DNA from: an uncultured Phycisphaerales bacterium
Lineage (GTDB): Bacteria > Planctomycetota > Phycisphaerae > Phycisphaerales > UBA1924
DNA length: 6,394 nt
Reading direction: 5' to 3'
NCBI GenBank assembly: GCA_937871415.1
Contig: CALMQD010000491.1
Location: 1 to 6,394, forward strand
A program made the translations under genes and the position numbers. The number at the start of each line of letters is the position of its first letter. Position 1 is the stretch's first letter. The notes beneath the pieces are model-generated. The model was not told the DNA's origin. It was given only the letters and a program-made list of their open reading frames with translations, and did no database searches. Shown one piece after another: positions 5,548-6,394 of this stretch.

Positions 5548-6243
5548 GTGGACAGCGTGAGCCTGCGAAATCGCTGGGACTCGTTGTGCGCGCGGGTCGG
5601 CGCGTTCAAGCGCGTGGAGGAGTCGGACCTGACGTTCGACATGCTCCTGGCGCTCTATACCCACCCCGCGCGCGCCTACCACAACCTCGACCACATCGCG
5701 CAGGTGCTCGCGGCGTTCGACGACGTCCGCGGCCTGGCCGAGGACAAGGACTGCGTCGAGTTCGCCATCTGGATGCACGACTGCGTCTACATCGCCGAGC
5801 GCCCGGACAATGAAGAACGCTCCGCCGACGCGGCTTCCATGATCGCGGGGCTCCTCGGCTGCACGCCCGAGTTCATTGCGCACGTGCGCTCGCTCATCGC
5901 CGTGACGCGCCACAGCGTGCCCCCGGCGCGCGGCGACTGGGCGCTCATCGCCGACCTCGACCTTGCGATCCTCGCCGCGCCGTGGGAGCCGTCGCCGCAG
6001 GAGGCCGGCGGTGGGGGGGCTGGGGCGGTCATGGGTTACAACGCCTACCGCAAGGCCATCCGGCGCGAGTTCGCCTTCGCCACCGACGATCAGTTCATCG
6101 CCGGTCGAACCGCCTTCCTGCAGCGCATGCTCGAACGCGACCGCGTCTTCCACACCGCCTACTTCCACCAGCGGCTCGACCGCGCGGCCCGCGAGAACAT
6201 GGAACGCGAGCTCGACGAACTCGCGAAGGGTCGATTGGAGTAG
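5548..6243 (+). CDS. COG4339-type HD-domain predicted metal-dependent phosphohydrolase
   Basis: A 231-residue soluble, all-helical protein with no membrane segment. It matches the pattern of the predicted HD-superfamily phosphohydrolases of COG4339. In order: YHNLDHI (44-50) supplies H45 and H49, AIWMHDCVY (73-81) carries the H77-D78 pair, DNEERSA (87-93) is the family hallmark, then TRH (120-122), the DLDLAIL acidic segment (136-142, D136 and D138), YRKAIRREF (167-175) and GRTAFLQRMLERDRVF (186-201). The likely metal ligands are therefore intact and the enzyme should be active. Its substrate is unknown, and I recall no established role for the family. A Gly-rich stretch (about 148-163), encoded partly by a run of seven G, interrupts the region between the DLDL segment and the YxxYRxAIR helix. 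The GTG at 5548 is favoured by the upstream CTACGAT. A second GTG four codons on is less well placed. Confidence 0.88.
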   Translation: MDSVSLRNRWDSLCARVGAFKRVEESDLTFDMLLALYTHPARAYHNLDHIAQVLAAFDDVRGLAEDKDCVEFAIWMHDCVYIAERPDNEERSADAASMIAGLLGCTPEFIAHVRSLIAVTRHSVPPARGDWALIADLDLAILAAPWEPSPQEAGGGGAGAVMGYNAYRKAIRREFAFATDDQFIAGRTAFLQRMLERDRVFHTAYFHQRLDRAARENMERELDELAKGRLE

Positions 6244-6248
6244 CCCCA

Positions 6249-6288
6249 GCCGGAAAATGCTGCTGTGGTCTCGTCGTCAAGTTCCGGC
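6249..6288 (+). other. Inverted repeat just after the HD gene
   Basis: GCCGGAA (6249-6255) and TTCCGGC (6282-6288) are perfect 7-bp complements with a 26-nt spacer. It begins 6 nt after the HD stop codon. There is no T-tract, but the position suits a 3'-end mRNA structure or transcription stop. Confidence 0.3.
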
Positions 6289-6394
6289 GCGAGGTGTTGC
6301 CGCCCGGCACCTTTGGATGCGTGACTGGCGCTCGCAGAAGCGGATCAACAAAGCGGGCGACGCTTGCGCGCCGCCCGCCGTGTGTGTTGATTGA
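6257..6394 (+). CDS. Doubtful 45-codon ORF
   Basis: ATG at 6257 to TGA at 6392-6394 gives 45 residues, basic and rich in Arg and Trp, with two Cys near the end. I recognise no family. Its codons use many more A/T third positions (for example TCT, CGT, GTT, CTT) than the genes before it, and no CTAC(C/G)NT element or Shine-Dalgarno precedes it. It overlaps three inverted repeats. It is more likely non-coding than a gene. It is listed because it is the only candidate reading frame with a start in this stretch. Confidence 0.12.
   Translation: MLLWSRRQVPARGVAARHLWMRDWRSQKRINKAGDACAPPAVCVD
6292..6312 (+). other. Compact stem-loop in the trailing intergenic region
   Basis: AGGTGTTG (6292-6299) pairs with CGGCACCT (6305-6312) over 8 bp, including two G-U pairs, with a 5-nt loop (CCGCC). 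Only two T follow. It directly follows the 6249-6288 repeat. It could be part of a 3'-end structure or an untranslated RNA, or be chance. Confidence 0.25.
6343..6392 (+). other. Two-tier stem-loop at the window end
   Basis: An outer stem pairs ATCAACA (6344-6350) with TGTTGAT (6385-6391), extendable by a G-U pair at 6343/6392. An inner stem pairs GCGGGCG (6353-6359) with CGCCCGC (6372-6378). The internal loop is 2 nt on one side and 6 on the other, and the apical loop is 12 nt. With 14 Watson-Crick pairs it is the most extensive structure seen in the window. It is not a standard terminator, because T-richness falls inside the outer stem. The window ends here, so its context is unknown. Confidence 0.35.

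Noticed and set aside
6095..6310. Minus-strand 71-codon frame opposite the HD gene end
   Set aside because: It mostly lies antisense to a conserved region of the HD protein, is Arg-rich, and has no promoter element or recognisable domain.
6343..6392. Integron attC-like recombination site
   Set aside because: The palindrome has AAC and GTT in its outer arms, but the flanks do not fit the RYYYAAC and GTTRRRY core patterns, and no integrase or cassette gene is seen.

Overview
This window reads as an ordinary chromosomal stretch of a very GC-rich bacterium. The best lineage guess is Planctomycetota, probably class Phycisphaerae. That guess rests on protein style: a TruA with long extra segments, a UbiA-type prenyltransferase of the menaquinone (futalosine) type, and genes that mostly lack Shine-Dalgarno sequences. 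No database search was possible. There is no rRNA, tRNA, CRISPR array, transposase or phage gene.

Layout. A 3' fragment of an unrecognised gene (3-230, +) is followed, after a 35-bp gap holding a strong GC hairpin, by a UbiA-family polyprenyltransferase (266-1252, +). Next comes tRNA pseudouridine synthase TruA (1289-2359, +). TruA converges, 20 bp apart, on a two-gene minus-strand operon. That operon is a UDP-glucuronate 4-epimerase-like sugar-nucleotide epimerase (3615-4778, -) whose stop codon overlaps, as ATGA, the start of a membrane-anchored endonuclease/exonuclease/phosphatase-fold protein (2380-3618, -). A 78-bp divergent promoter region (4779-4856) separates the epimerase from a glutamine amidotransferase of the TrpG/PabA type (4857-5525, +). 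This is followed by a COG4339-type HD-domain protein (5548-6243, +). The last 151 bp contain no convincing gene but hold three inverted repeats and one doubtful 45-codon ORF.

How the genes fit together. The plus-strand genes are housekeeping: quinone prenylation, tRNA modification and chorismate use. The minus-strand pair looks devoted to the cell envelope, with a nucleotide-sugar epimerase feeding glycan synthesis and a membrane protein whose catalytic domain is predicted to face outside the cytoplasm. Their start-stop overlap implies translational coupling.

The most interesting signal is not a gene. A 7-base element, CTAC(C/G)NT, lies 5-10 nt upstream of the start codon of four genes (truA, the epimerase, trpG/pabA and the HD gene), and none of these has a Shine-Dalgarno sequence. 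This is the arrangement expected for -10 boxes of leaderless mRNAs. A second theme is that several proteins carry extra hydrophilic Pro/Gly/Ala-rich segments compared with their families. I found no clear novel multi-gene system.
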